In this document: positions 1 through 6,593 of the stretch, in pieces
Numbering within the stretch: position 1 is the stretch's first letter
Layout of the letters: every line of letters begins with the position of its first letter
NCBI GenBank assembly: GCA_937876695.1
Contig: CALFHW010000067.1
Span: 1 to 16,227 of the forward strand
DNA: 16,227 nt
Direction of reading: 5' to 3'
DNA from: an uncultured bacterium
GTDB taxonomy: Bacteria > Patescibacteriota > Dojkabacteria > CALFHW01
The notes under the pieces: model-generated
Told to the model about the DNA's origin: nothing
The model's input: only the letters and a program-made list of their open reading frames with translations
Databases searched by the model: none
Translations under genes and position numbers: made by a program

Positions 1-658
1 CTTCAAAGCAGACTTCACTGATTTTAGCGTATTCGGCCGTTTTCTCGGGATAAGGTGAAACCCAGCCAGAGGAATTATTGGTATTTTGATTAACAGCGAT
101 GTCATTTATATAGCTAGTTAGTAGATTGCTCGCGTTGATATCATAAATAGTTCCTTCTTTTAGTGGAGTGCTTTTAAAAGCGCTGGCGTATTGGAGCCCT
201 GCGACTAAATTGTCCATCAATCTGTCTGGATTGCGCAGAAGCAGGCTGGCTTCTGCAGGCAGGTATACGAAGCTGCCGCTATAAATTGCTACATCTTTTT
301 GCACAAATACACCTGTTTGCTCAGTGATGGCTGACATGCTTGTATTTTGCAGCACAACTATCTTCAGTTTAGCAGCGCTCGCAGAGTCACTGGGGAAAAT
401 TCTGACACCAGAGCTCAGAGCTGCTTCAACTGTATCAGTTAAATTGCTACCACCTTCTGACCATAGTTCTACTTCATCGTTCGACCAGGTGAGGGTAGGG
501 CGCACGCCAACTACCTCAGGGGTTATAACTCCTACCGACCTCAGTCGCGTGTTTTCGGGGTTGGGCATGAATACAAAATAGTAAATAGCCCCCCCAACTA
601 TAATTCCTAGAAGTAGTATCAGGCACAGAACTGCGATTAGCTTTTTGCTTACTTTCAT
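1..658 (-). CDS. Hypothetical single-pass membrane protein, C-terminus beyond window edge
   Basis: A leftward frame opens with ATG at 658-656 and stays open for 219 codons to base 1, so the end of the protein is missing. It starts MKVSKKLIAVLCLILLLGII, a positively charged end followed by one hydrophobic helix (about residues 7-31). The rest looks soluble and probably extracytoplasmic, with many Ser, Thr, Asn and Ala residues and no motif I recognise. The start lies 13 bases after the stop of the Crp/Fnr-like gene, so it is probably the third gene of that leftward operon. A weak -10-like TAAACT (671-666) ends 7 bases before the ATG. I cannot assign a function. An uninterrupted frame, a membrane-anchor N-terminus and operon spacing make it a confident gene. 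Confidence 0.8.
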   Translation of the reverse strand, partial: MKVSKKLIAVLCLILLLGIIVGGAIYYFVFMPNPENTRLRSVGVITPEVVGVRPTLTWSNDEVELWSEGGSNLTDTVEAALSSGVRIFPSDSASAAKLKIVVLQNTSMSAITEQTGVFVQKDVAIYSGSFVYLPAEASLLLRNPDRLMDNLVAGLQYASAFKSTPLKEGTIYDINASNLLTSYINDIAVNQNTNNSSGWVSPYPEKTAEYAKISEVCFE

Positions 659-671
659 TAACTACAGTTTA

Positions 672-1220
672 CTATGATTTGGCAGTTGGCAGTGAATATA
701 TTTGTTTATTGACGCTCAACTGACCGGCTTTGCTCAGTTGAGAAATGATTCGGCTAGCAGTCTCACGGTTTATACCAGCGAGCGCCGCAATATCTTCGTG
801 TGTCAACGGAAAAGGGACTGTACTGCTTTGTGTGGCTTTCAGAATGTACTGCAAACTTCGCAGTACTCGCTCCTTAGCACTCAAAAATACTAGATCCTGC
901 ATGCGCTCAATCAGCAGATGAGTGGCCTTGGAAAACTTCTCGGCAGCGTCTTTAAGTGTTTCATCCGTGTGCTCAGAGGTTTTAGGAATCTTGGTGACCT
1001 CACATTCAGTTAGTGTCTGTGTGAAAAATTGCTGCGGCCAGCTACTGTAGAAAGAAATTAGCGGGATAAATCTATTGGGACCGATGATGTTGAGTGTCAG
1101 CTCAAGGCCACTGTCGCTAATGACGTAATTGCGGACGTATCCTTTGTCTAAGCGGTACAAAAAATCTGGCTTGTCGCCTGGTCTAAATAGATCGGTTCCT
1201 TTTGCAATGATTTGTCCCAC
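672..1220 (-). CDS. Crp/Fnr-family transcriptional regulator, short form
   Basis: This 182-residue protein has the two-domain plan of the Crp/Fnr family. Residues 1-80 form a shortened cyclic-nucleotide-binding-like beta roll (RPGDKPDFLYRLDKGYVR). A long dimerisation helix spans about 85-115. A winged helix-turn-helix follows at 139-167 (LTHEDIAALAGINRETASRI), which is the family's DNA-recognition signature. Family members usually have 210-240 residues, and the missing part is at the N-terminus. There is no N-terminal cysteine cluster (the only Cys is 73), so it is not an oxygen-sensing iron-sulfur FNR. The Gly-Glu and Arg-Ser phosphate-cassette residues for cAMP are not visible, so the effector is unknown. 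GTG is the only reasonable start, because an in-frame stop lies three codons upstream. It starts 9 bases after the VKOR-DHODH stop, so it probably belongs to the same operon and may control it. Confidence 0.88.
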   Translation of the reverse strand: MGQIIAKGTDLFRPGDKPDFLYRLDKGYVRNYVISDSGLELTLNIIGPNRFIPLISFYSSWPQQFFTQTLTECEVTKIPKTSEHTDETLKDAAEKFSKATHLLIERMQDLVFLSAKERVLRSLQYILKATQSSTVPFPLTHEDIAALAGINRETASRIISQLSKAGQLSVNKQIYSLPTAKS

Positions 1221-1229
1221 ACATACATT

Positions 1230-2777
1230 TTAGCGGATTTTGTGCGCAGCACCAATTGCCTGGGCGATATTTTCGTAGCCATCGCCCTGCAGCAACTCTA
1301 CTAAGCCCCGGTTAATCTCAGAAATCAGCTGCGGCCCTTGGTAAATCATGCCGGTGACCAGTCCCACTAGTGACGCGCCGTTTTTGATCTTTCTATAGGC
1401 GTCAAGGGCGCTGAAAATCCCGCCAACCCCGATAATTTTGAGTTTCTGCCCATACTTGGCAAAGGTTTTAAAAATATACTCATCGCTTTGCTTTTGGGTT
1501 GGCAGACCGCTCAGTCCGCCGTTTATCTCTGCAGAGACAACGAATTGCTTGCCCTTGGTATCTGCTAGCCTGCTGCGGTCTTTTTGTAAATTGGAGATAA
1601 TTACTCCGGTAAACTTATAGTTCACAATTATTTGCAACAGTTTATCTAAATCGTCCCAGCTCTTGGCAAGCGGCAACTTGATGAAAATCGGTTTTGTAAT
1701 GCCCAACTTTTCTCTAGCGTCTGCCAATGGGGATAGCAGCTTCGGCAGGTTAGCAGGCATAGTGAATATTTCTCCAGTAGTAGCATTGGGACAAGAGATA
1801 TTTATGGAGATCATTTCTACTGCTGGGCAGGCAGCTACCTTGATGAAGGTAAATACATAGTCCGCTACAGCCTCTTCTACAGTACTCTCACAGGTGCCGT
1901 TGGTGCGAGCCACAGAAGCCATCGCGGGTAGTATCCTGTGCCTGGCGGCTTCGAGATTGGCAAGAAACTTGTCTACCCCAGAACTTTTTAGGCCGAAATA
2001 AACTGCGATTGATTTAAGCTCGGGTAGTCTCACCAATCGTTTCCCGGTATTGCCTGGGTAGCTGCCTTTGGTAACTGAACCCAGCTCGGCAAAGCCAAAC
2101 CCTATCTGCCCTAGCACGTTGCCGAGCTGGGCGTCTTTATCAAAACCTGCTGACAAACCAACTGGACCTTCAAAGCTTACGCCAGCGATTTCCTGTTTGA
2201 GTCCGGGATGCTTGAACTGGAAAAATTTGCGTAGCAACAACCTGGGCAGAGGACACCTGCCAATTAATCTGCCGCTGGCTATAAAAAAGTTATGAACCCT
2301 TTCAGGGTCAAATTTAAACAAAACCGGTTTGAGTAGCCTTCTATACAAGTTTGACAATAACCAAATTCTCTCGCTGACAGCGTAAATAGCTGCCAATACT
2401 AAAACTGTAAACATAACTAGCCAGCACCAACCGCAAATTTCGTGAATTACAAAAAACTCCAGGTATCTGAGATAACTTAGAAATCCAATCCCGCCGGTAA
2501 ATAACACTAATCTCAGCAGGCGCAGAGATCTCTGCAACTGTTTATCCCGGGTAGCAAAAAAATCAAAGACGTAGGAGAGAGCTAACACCAAAAAATAGAT
2601 TATCCCGTATAGTGCCACTGGTTGGCCAAATATCTTGGCGACGTCACTAGTCAGAACCGTCTCGCAGCCGCCTGCAAAACAAGCTCCAGGGGCGGTCTCC
2701 ATTTGCACCCCATACAGATAGATCGAGAGTAGTAGCCCAGTAGAGACGATTATAAGTTGAATGACTTTCTTCAGCAT
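1230..2777 (-). CDS. VKOR domain fused to a class-2-like dihydroorotate dehydrogenase domain
   Basis: Counting from ATG 2777, this is a 515-residue fusion. Residues 1-136 are a four-helix vitamin K epoxide reductase domain. It has a periplasmic-loop cysteine pair C33/C38, the family-like stretch IFGQPVALYGIIYF, and the active-site CxxC C115-GW-C118. VKOR enzymes oxidise thiols and pass electrons to quinone in the membrane. Residues about 145-515 are a FMN-binding DHODH barrel. FKFDPERVHNF matches the N-terminal element of class 2 (quinone-linked, membrane-associated) enzymes such as E. coli PyrD. SAGFDKD, INISCPN, GLSG, GVGGI and GASLVGLVTG are the flavin and substrate loops. Two positions are odd: the catalytic Ser of class 2 is Cys329 (as in class 1), and the orotate-binding Asn (E. 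coli N111) aligns with Val259. An in-frame TTG at 2795 would add six residues. I prefer the ATG because the TTG lies upstream of the predicted transcription start. No other pyrimidine gene is nearby. Confidence 0.9.
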   Translation of the reverse strand: MLKKVIQLIIVSTGLLLSIYLYGVQMETAPGACFAGGCETVLTSDVAKIFGQPVALYGIIYFLVLALSYVFDFFATRDKQLQRSLRLLRLVLFTGGIGFLSYLRYLEFFVIHEICGWCWLVMFTVLVLAAIYAVSERIWLLSNLYRRLLKPVLFKFDPERVHNFFIASGRLIGRCPLPRLLLRKFFQFKHPGLKQEIAGVSFEGPVGLSAGFDKDAQLGNVLGQIGFGFAELGSVTKGSYPGNTGKRLVRLPELKSIAVYFGLKSSGVDKFLANLEAARHRILPAMASVARTNGTCESTVEEAVADYVFTFIKVAACPAVEMISINISCPNATTGEIFTMPANLPKLLSPLADAREKLGITKPIFIKLPLAKSWDDLDKLLQIIVNYKFTGVIISNLQKDRSRLADTKGKQFVVSAEINGGLSGLPTQKQSDEYIFKTFAKYGQKLKIIGVGGIFSALDAYRKIKNGASLVGLVTGMIYQGPQLISEINRGLVELLQGDGYENIAQAIGAAHKIR

Positions 2778-2786
2778 ATTGACTCT

Positions 2787-2809
2787 AGTATACAACTAGT
2801 ACTAGTTGT
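2787..2809 (-). promoter_or_regulatory. Predicted promoter with 18-bp palindromic operator for the VKOR-DHODH operon
   Basis: Read leftward, TATACT (2792-2787) is a good -10 box, 9 bases before ATG 2777. A perfect 18-bp palindrome, ACAACTAGTACTAGTTGT, occupies 2809-2792. It covers the place of the -35/-10 spacer and shares its last base with the -10 box. No convincing -35 hexamer is visible, which fits an activator- or repressor-controlled promoter. A dimeric regulator is the obvious reader, and the Crp/Fnr-like protein in the same operon is the natural candidate. That link is inferred; the palindrome itself is seen directly. It could also fold as an RNA hairpin if transcription started further upstream. 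Confidence 0.6.
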
Positions 2810-2856
2810 TAAGTGTGACCAGGAACACAGTGGAGTGTTAATCGAAGTGCTTAAGA

Positions 2857-2933
2857 TGGCGGGACCAACCGGATTCGAACCGGCAACCTCTCGCGTGACA
2901 GGCGAGTGCTCTAACCAATTGAGCTATGATCCC
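2857..2933 (-). tRNA. tRNA-Asp (anticodon GTC)
   Basis: Leftward cloverleaf of 77 bases. The acceptor strand GGGATCA pairs with TGGTCCC (one G-T pair), followed by discriminator G and an encoded CCA. The anticodon arm is CTCGC-CTGTCAC-GCGAG with anticodon GTC at 2899-2897. The T arm is GCCGG-TTCGAAT-CCGGT. A G discriminator is normal for aspartate tRNA. It lies 87 bases downstream of the tRNA-Leu gene in the same direction, so the two may share a transcript. Confidence 0.97.
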
Positions 2934-3020
2934 TCCTAACGGCTAATTCAGTGAATGCTGAACTCTGGCTAAACCGTAGTGCAATTTTAACAGACAATCG
3001 GCTTGTAGACAAATAACGAA

Positions 3021-3104
3021 TGCTCAGGACAGGAGTTGAACCTGCACCCCCTTGCGAGGACTACGACCTCAACGTAGCGCGTATACCAATTCCGCCACCT
3101 GAGC
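3021..3104 (-). tRNA. tRNA-Leu (anticodon GAG)
   Basis: Leftward class II tRNA of 84 bases with the long variable arm expected for leucine. Acceptor GCTCAGG pairs perfectly with CCTGAGC, and the discriminator is A, the leucine identity base. The anticodon arm is CTACG-TTGAGGT-CGTAG, with anticodon GAG at 3070-3068. The variable arm contains a short stem (CCTCGCAAGGGGG region), and the T arm carries GGTTCAACTCC. No CCA is encoded: the gene is followed by TTC. The two other tRNA genes in the window do encode CCA, so this one relies on CCA-adding enzyme. Confidence 0.96.
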
Positions 3105-3128
3105 AACAATAGGTGAAATCTAGCAATT

Positions 3129-3136
3129 ATTATACT
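3129..3136. promoter_or_regulatory. Overlapping back-to-back -10 boxes between tRNA-Leu and the GT39 gene
   Basis: TATAAT reads leftward at 3134-3129, 24 bases before the tRNA-Leu 5' end. TATACT reads rightward at 3131-3136, 50 bases before the GT39 start codon. No good -35 hexamer is seen for either. The arrangement suggests a divergent promoter region whose two directions compete. A second rightward candidate, TATGCT, lies at 3166-3171, 15 bases before the GT39 ATG. Confidence 0.4.
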
Positions 3137-3186
3137 ACAATGGGTGTAGGTTAGATCTAATTAATTATGCTAATTGCTGAAAATAC

Positions 3187-4854
3187 ATGCGAGCTGCGTT
3201 TTTGAAAGTATTCGGTCAAGGCAGATGGTTCAAAGTCGGAATTGCTCTGGCGGTAGTGCTATTTTTGTTTCTCAGACTGCCGAGCTTGGTAGAACCTCAT
3301 TGGTATGGCGATGAGGGAATTTATGCTGCGGTTGGCAGCGAGATGGCTAGCGGCGAGCTGCTATATGTAGGTACTTGGGATCATAAGCCGCCGGCGATCT
3401 ATGTATTGTATGCTTTGACCTCAGGCTTTCAGGGTTTGCAATTGCCAGTTTTAAAGTTGATCAATATCTTGGCTGGTTTAGCGACTATATTTCTGATGCT
3501 AAAAGTGGCGCAGCAGCTCTGGCAAAGACAGACAAAGGTTTCGGTGGTCGTGAGCAGAGTGCTGAGTCTGGCGGCGGTATTTGCGTTGGCGTTTATCTTC
3601 GGGGGTACAAGTGTGGAGGCAAATACCGTTAACGCGGAAAATTTCTTTATTCCCTTAGTTCTGGCTGCGATATGGATATATCTTCGCTTTGGACAATCCA
3701 GGCCTGTCAGAGCAGCAGCAATTGCAGGCTTACTACTAGGCATTGCAGTACTGTTTAAGTTTCATCCACTATTGGACGCTGCGGCGCTAGGTTGGTTTAT
3801 ATTGCTGGCTGCGTTGAAGTTCAAGCCTGGAAAGTATTTACCAACTGTGAATTCAAGCTTTGCAGCGACAAAGCGATTAGCTGTATTTGGAATTGCAATA
3901 GCGCTGCCATTCGCCATAGTGGCAGGTTACTATATGTTAATAGGTCAATTCCAAGCATTTTTCGGATCGGTGGTCAGCTATAACTTTGGATACTCAGGTG
4001 AGTTCAACGCCAGCGGTTTAGGTTTCCTATTTCTGCCTGATACCTTCACCGTTAGAATTTTACTTACTGCCGCTGCGGTTTTCATATTGAGCATTTTGCA
4101 GATTTCTGGAAAGGTCAAGCTAGTTTGGGGATTTACAATCCTGTGGTTGGTCGTCGCGCTTTTCGGTGCCAAGCTGTCCGGTAGGCCCTACGCACATTAC
4201 TTCATGCAGGTAGTAATCCCTCTATTACTGACAGTGATGATGATAATGGGAACGCAATTTTCAAGTTACAAACATAGTGCGATTGAATTTCTCACCAGGT
4301 CGGTGACCGGGGCATTATTGAGCTTTCTAGTGGTCTATGCAGCGCTGGCGCTGTTTTGGCAGAACTATGAGGTTAAGTGGGGTTACGCTAGCGCTAACTA
4401 TCAATCTACAGGTCTTGCTTATCTAGCCCAGCAGGCAGCTACTGGCTTTCCACAGTGGCAAGCCAGTTCTCCCAGTATGCTCAGGCGAGAAGCTGTATCC
4501 AGCCAACTTGACCGCGATTGGCAGCGTGTATTTAATGATGAGGGGCTGGGTGTCTACAGACTTGGCGTGTTTCTGCAGTTGCAGGCTACCCCAAGGGAGA
4601 AAGTATTCATCTGGGCCAATCGCGGCTGGTCTAATGCCTTGGCAGGTGTAGACAATGCTTCGCCGTATGTCGTTTACTACCATATCGACGATCGCAATGT
4701 CGCAAGTGTAGTGGATACAATGCTGTCTAGCTCTGTAGTAGTGATCGATCGAAGTTATACCCTCAGACCTGAACTAGAGGCAGAGCTGTCAAACAGCTAC
4801 CAGCTGAGCGCCCAGGACGGAACGCTTGAAGCATACAGACAGATTGCTCGTTAA
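3187..4854 (+). CDS. Polytopic GT39/PMT-type (ArnT-like) glycosyltransferase
   Basis: This 555-residue integral membrane protein has the GT-C signature of the dolichyl-phosphate-mannose/ArnT group. A first helix (about residues 15-30) is followed by an extracytoplasmic loop with the acidic pair D42-E43 in HWYGDEGIYAAVGSEM. The D-x-K-P-P motif follows at 65-69, which binds lipid-phosphate sugar donors in this fold. Further helices run through about residue 390, with ENFFIPL (151-157) and GRPYAHYFMQVVIPLLL (332-348) matching conserved loops. Residues 395-555 form a soluble extracytoplasmic domain. Such enzymes move a sugar from a polyprenyl-phosphate carrier to a glycan, lipid or protein outside the membrane. 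It converges on the GT2/GT4 pair, suggesting shared work on a surface glycan. Donor and acceptor cannot be told from the sequence. No ribosome binding site is seen. Confidence 0.88.
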   Translation: MRAAFLKVFGQGRWFKVGIALAVVLFLFLRLPSLVEPHWYGDEGIYAAVGSEMASGELLYVGTWDHKPPAIYVLYALTSGFQGLQLPVLKLINILAGLATIFLMLKVAQQLWQRQTKVSVVVSRVLSLAAVFALAFIFGGTSVEANTVNAENFFIPLVLAAIWIYLRFGQSRPVRAAAIAGLLLGIAVLFKFHPLLDAAALGWFILLAALKFKPGKYLPTVNSSFAATKRLAVFGIAIALPFAIVAGYYMLIGQFQAFFGSVVSYNFGYSGEFNASGLGFLFLPDTFTVRILLTAAAVFILSILQISGKVKLVWGFTILWLVVALFGAKLSGRPYAHYFMQVVIPLLLTVMMIMGTQFSSYKHSAIEFLTRSVTGALLSFLVVYAALALFWQNYEVKWGYASANYQSTGLAYLAQQAATGFPQWQASSPSMLRREAVSSQLDRDWQRVFNDEGLGVYRLGVFLQLQATPREKVFIWANRGWSNALAGVDNASPYVVYYHIDDRNVASVVDTMLSSSVVVIDRSYTLRPELEAELSNSYQLSAQDGTLEAYRQIAR

Positions 4855-4859
4855 GAATT

Positions 4860-4879
4860 AAGCAGATTGTAGGCTGCTT
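4860..4879. terminator. Hairpin between convergent glycosyltransferase genes
   Basis: AAGCAG and CTGCTT form a perfect 6-bp stem around an 8-base loop, centred in the 30-base gap between the stops of the GT39 (4854) and GT2 (4885) genes. The position suits a bidirectional terminator. Neither side has a strong T run, so termination is inferred from position and symmetry only. Confidence 0.4.
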
Positions 4880-4884
4880 GCTGT

Positions 4885-6588
4885 TTAGTGCTTCTTGGTG
4901 ACGTAATACTCTAGATATTGCCCAAATAGCAGCCTAGTATTGGCTTCTATGCCTGGAGCAAGTGACAGGAAGAATGTAGCAAATGGCAGCACTATCCACT
5001 CAGCAATTTGAATTGGAATATTCAACAGTCCCAGCTTATTGTCCCTCTTAGGTTTATAGGCCAAATCTAGCAATATTATCCCGATCAGGAAAAATAGCGA
5101 AAGTGTAATGATGCTGGAAGAGATCCGAGGTAGTTGCGCTCCCAGAACAGTAGTATTAAATACCGGATTTACCAGCGGTGGGATATTCCCGCCAACTAGC
5201 AGCATAATACCCATTACTGGTGAGAGTATGTGGTCGAAAACCGCGTGCAGCGCTCTGTAGACAGTAATGAAATCGTGTTTGCCTAGGTTGAGAAACACAT
5301 TTTGCAGTACCCAACCATCATCAGATATGCCCCATGACCATCGTCTCTCCTGCATGTAGTTGTTGCGGATGGTGTCCACGTGTCCCTTGCCTTCTGCTGA
5401 GTCCGACATAATTCTCAGGAATACCGGATGCGTGTTTACTTTGGAACCGAATTTGAATTGAGCTTTGAGGTAGAGGTGGAAGTCCTCTGGTGTCACCCAT
5501 GGAGTCCAGAATCCTATTTCTTTAATTATCCAAAAGGAGGTGGTGTAAGTGGAGAATGGGATCAGCTTGTCGGTGCGCACTAATCTAGCGGCGTTGAACA
5601 GAGTGGACATTGAATTTTTGACTCTGGCGTAGAAAGGCAGTTTCCAAATATTGTTGTAAAACACCATGGCGGCGTTGAAGAACCGGTACTCAGGGTCATC
5701 GTGGGTTACGAATTCATTGCTGACATATGCGAAGTATTGCTCGGGTAGTTTGGAATCGGCGTCACAGCTAGTCACCAGAGTCTTTTTTAGATCCCAACCT
5801 AATTCCACAACCTTGTTGTATGCCAATGTGCCTCCGGCCTTCATATTGGAGGATTTACCGACAATTTCCTCATCTGTAAGAATATGATTCGAGACCCAGA
5901 CATTATTGAAGACGTCCTTAAATTCCCCTGCTAACTTCTCGGACATTGGCAACCCTCCAGGATCTCTGGCTTCAGCTGCCAGAACCACATTGAGCTGTTT
6001 GGTAGGGAAATTCTGATTTTTGAGGCCAACTAACGTCTCGCGGAGGATGTGCTCTGGTTCTTTTACGTGGGGAATGATTATGACGTGCTGCAATTCGCGC
6101 CAATTTGTATGTGGGGTAATATTTTCTAAACGCTTAATTTCTCTGCGGATGAAGCTGAGTGTCTTGCGTTTGGCTTGGGCAAATATGAAGCGCGACATGA
6201 AACGAGGGAGTTTGGGTGTTTTGGCTAGGAGTTGGTCGTCACTAGGTGTAAATTTTTTGGCAGAAATAGTAGCATACTCTGCTCGCAGTGTAGCAATCGT
6301 ACCGGCTTTATCGTCAAAACCTTCCAACCTCTTAAGCCAGTCGATGGATTCTGAGTGCCTGATCTTGGCAAAGGATATCGCAAAGGTAATGGTGAGGGTA
6401 GCGGATCTGTACAGAAAGTAGACGTTTAAGATGATGATTGCGTAGGCAGTTACTTCAGGGATAATTATTCCACCGAATACGAAAAAAACGAGTATTCCGT
6501 AGAAAAACAGTGCAGGGACTTTTTCGAAGAAGTAGTAAGAGGCTGTGCGCTTATGTTTTGGTGTTGGTTCGATCAGGGTCGAGTTCAT
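4885..6588 (-). CDS. Membrane-anchored GT2-family processive-type glycosyltransferase
   Basis: This 567-residue protein has a GT2 catalytic domain between membrane helices. Two N-terminal helices occupy about 24-75. A helical/linker region at 76-160 precedes the nucleotide-sugar domain, which opens with HVIIIPHVKEP. The donor-binding D-x-D is D276-A-D278 in TSCDADS. The catalytic acidic motif is P-E368-D369. Q413-E-R-R-W417 is the QxxRW motif that marks cellulose/hyaluronan-synthase-like enzymes. Three to four C-terminal helices follow (about 440-560). Such proteins add sugars to a chain and can extrude it through the membrane. The start codon lies 5 bases after the stop of the GT4-GT4 gene, so the two are co-transcribed and probably act on one polysaccharide. 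The sugar is unknown. Confidence 0.88.
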   Translation of the reverse strand: MNSTLIEPTPKHKRTASYYFFEKVPALFFYGILVFFVFGGIIIPEVTAYAIIILNVYFLYRSATLTITFAISFAKIRHSESIDWLKRLEGFDDKAGTIATLRAEYATISAKKFTPSDDQLLAKTPKLPRFMSRFIFAQAKRKTLSFIRREIKRLENITPHTNWRELQHVIIIPHVKEPEHILRETLVGLKNQNFPTKQLNVVLAAEARDPGGLPMSEKLAGEFKDVFNNVWVSNHILTDEEIVGKSSNMKAGGTLAYNKVVELGWDLKKTLVTSCDADSKLPEQYFAYVSNEFVTHDDPEYRFFNAAMVFYNNIWKLPFYARVKNSMSTLFNAARLVRTDKLIPFSTYTTSFWIIKEIGFWTPWVTPEDFHLYLKAQFKFGSKVNTHPVFLRIMSDSAEGKGHVDTIRNNYMQERRWSWGISDDGWVLQNVFLNLGKHDFITVYRALHAVFDHILSPVMGIMLLVGGNIPPLVNPVFNTTVLGAQLPRISSSIITLSLFFLIGIILLDLAYKPKRDNKLGLLNIPIQIAEWIVLPFATFFLSLAPGIEANTRLLFGQYLEYYVTKKH

Positions 6589-6593
6589 GCTGT

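Noticed and set aside
324-581. Rightward open frame of 85 codons at the left edge
   Set aside because: It is antisense to the leftward frame that is open from 658 to base 1 with a membrane-anchor start and operon spacing; it shows no motif or promoter.
672-1220. FNR-type oxygen sensor
   Set aside because: There is no N-terminal cysteine cluster; only one cysteine exists in the protein.
2824-2839. AACAC...GTGTT hairpin after tRNA-Asp as terminator
   Set aside because: Only a 5-bp stem and no T run on the tRNA strand.
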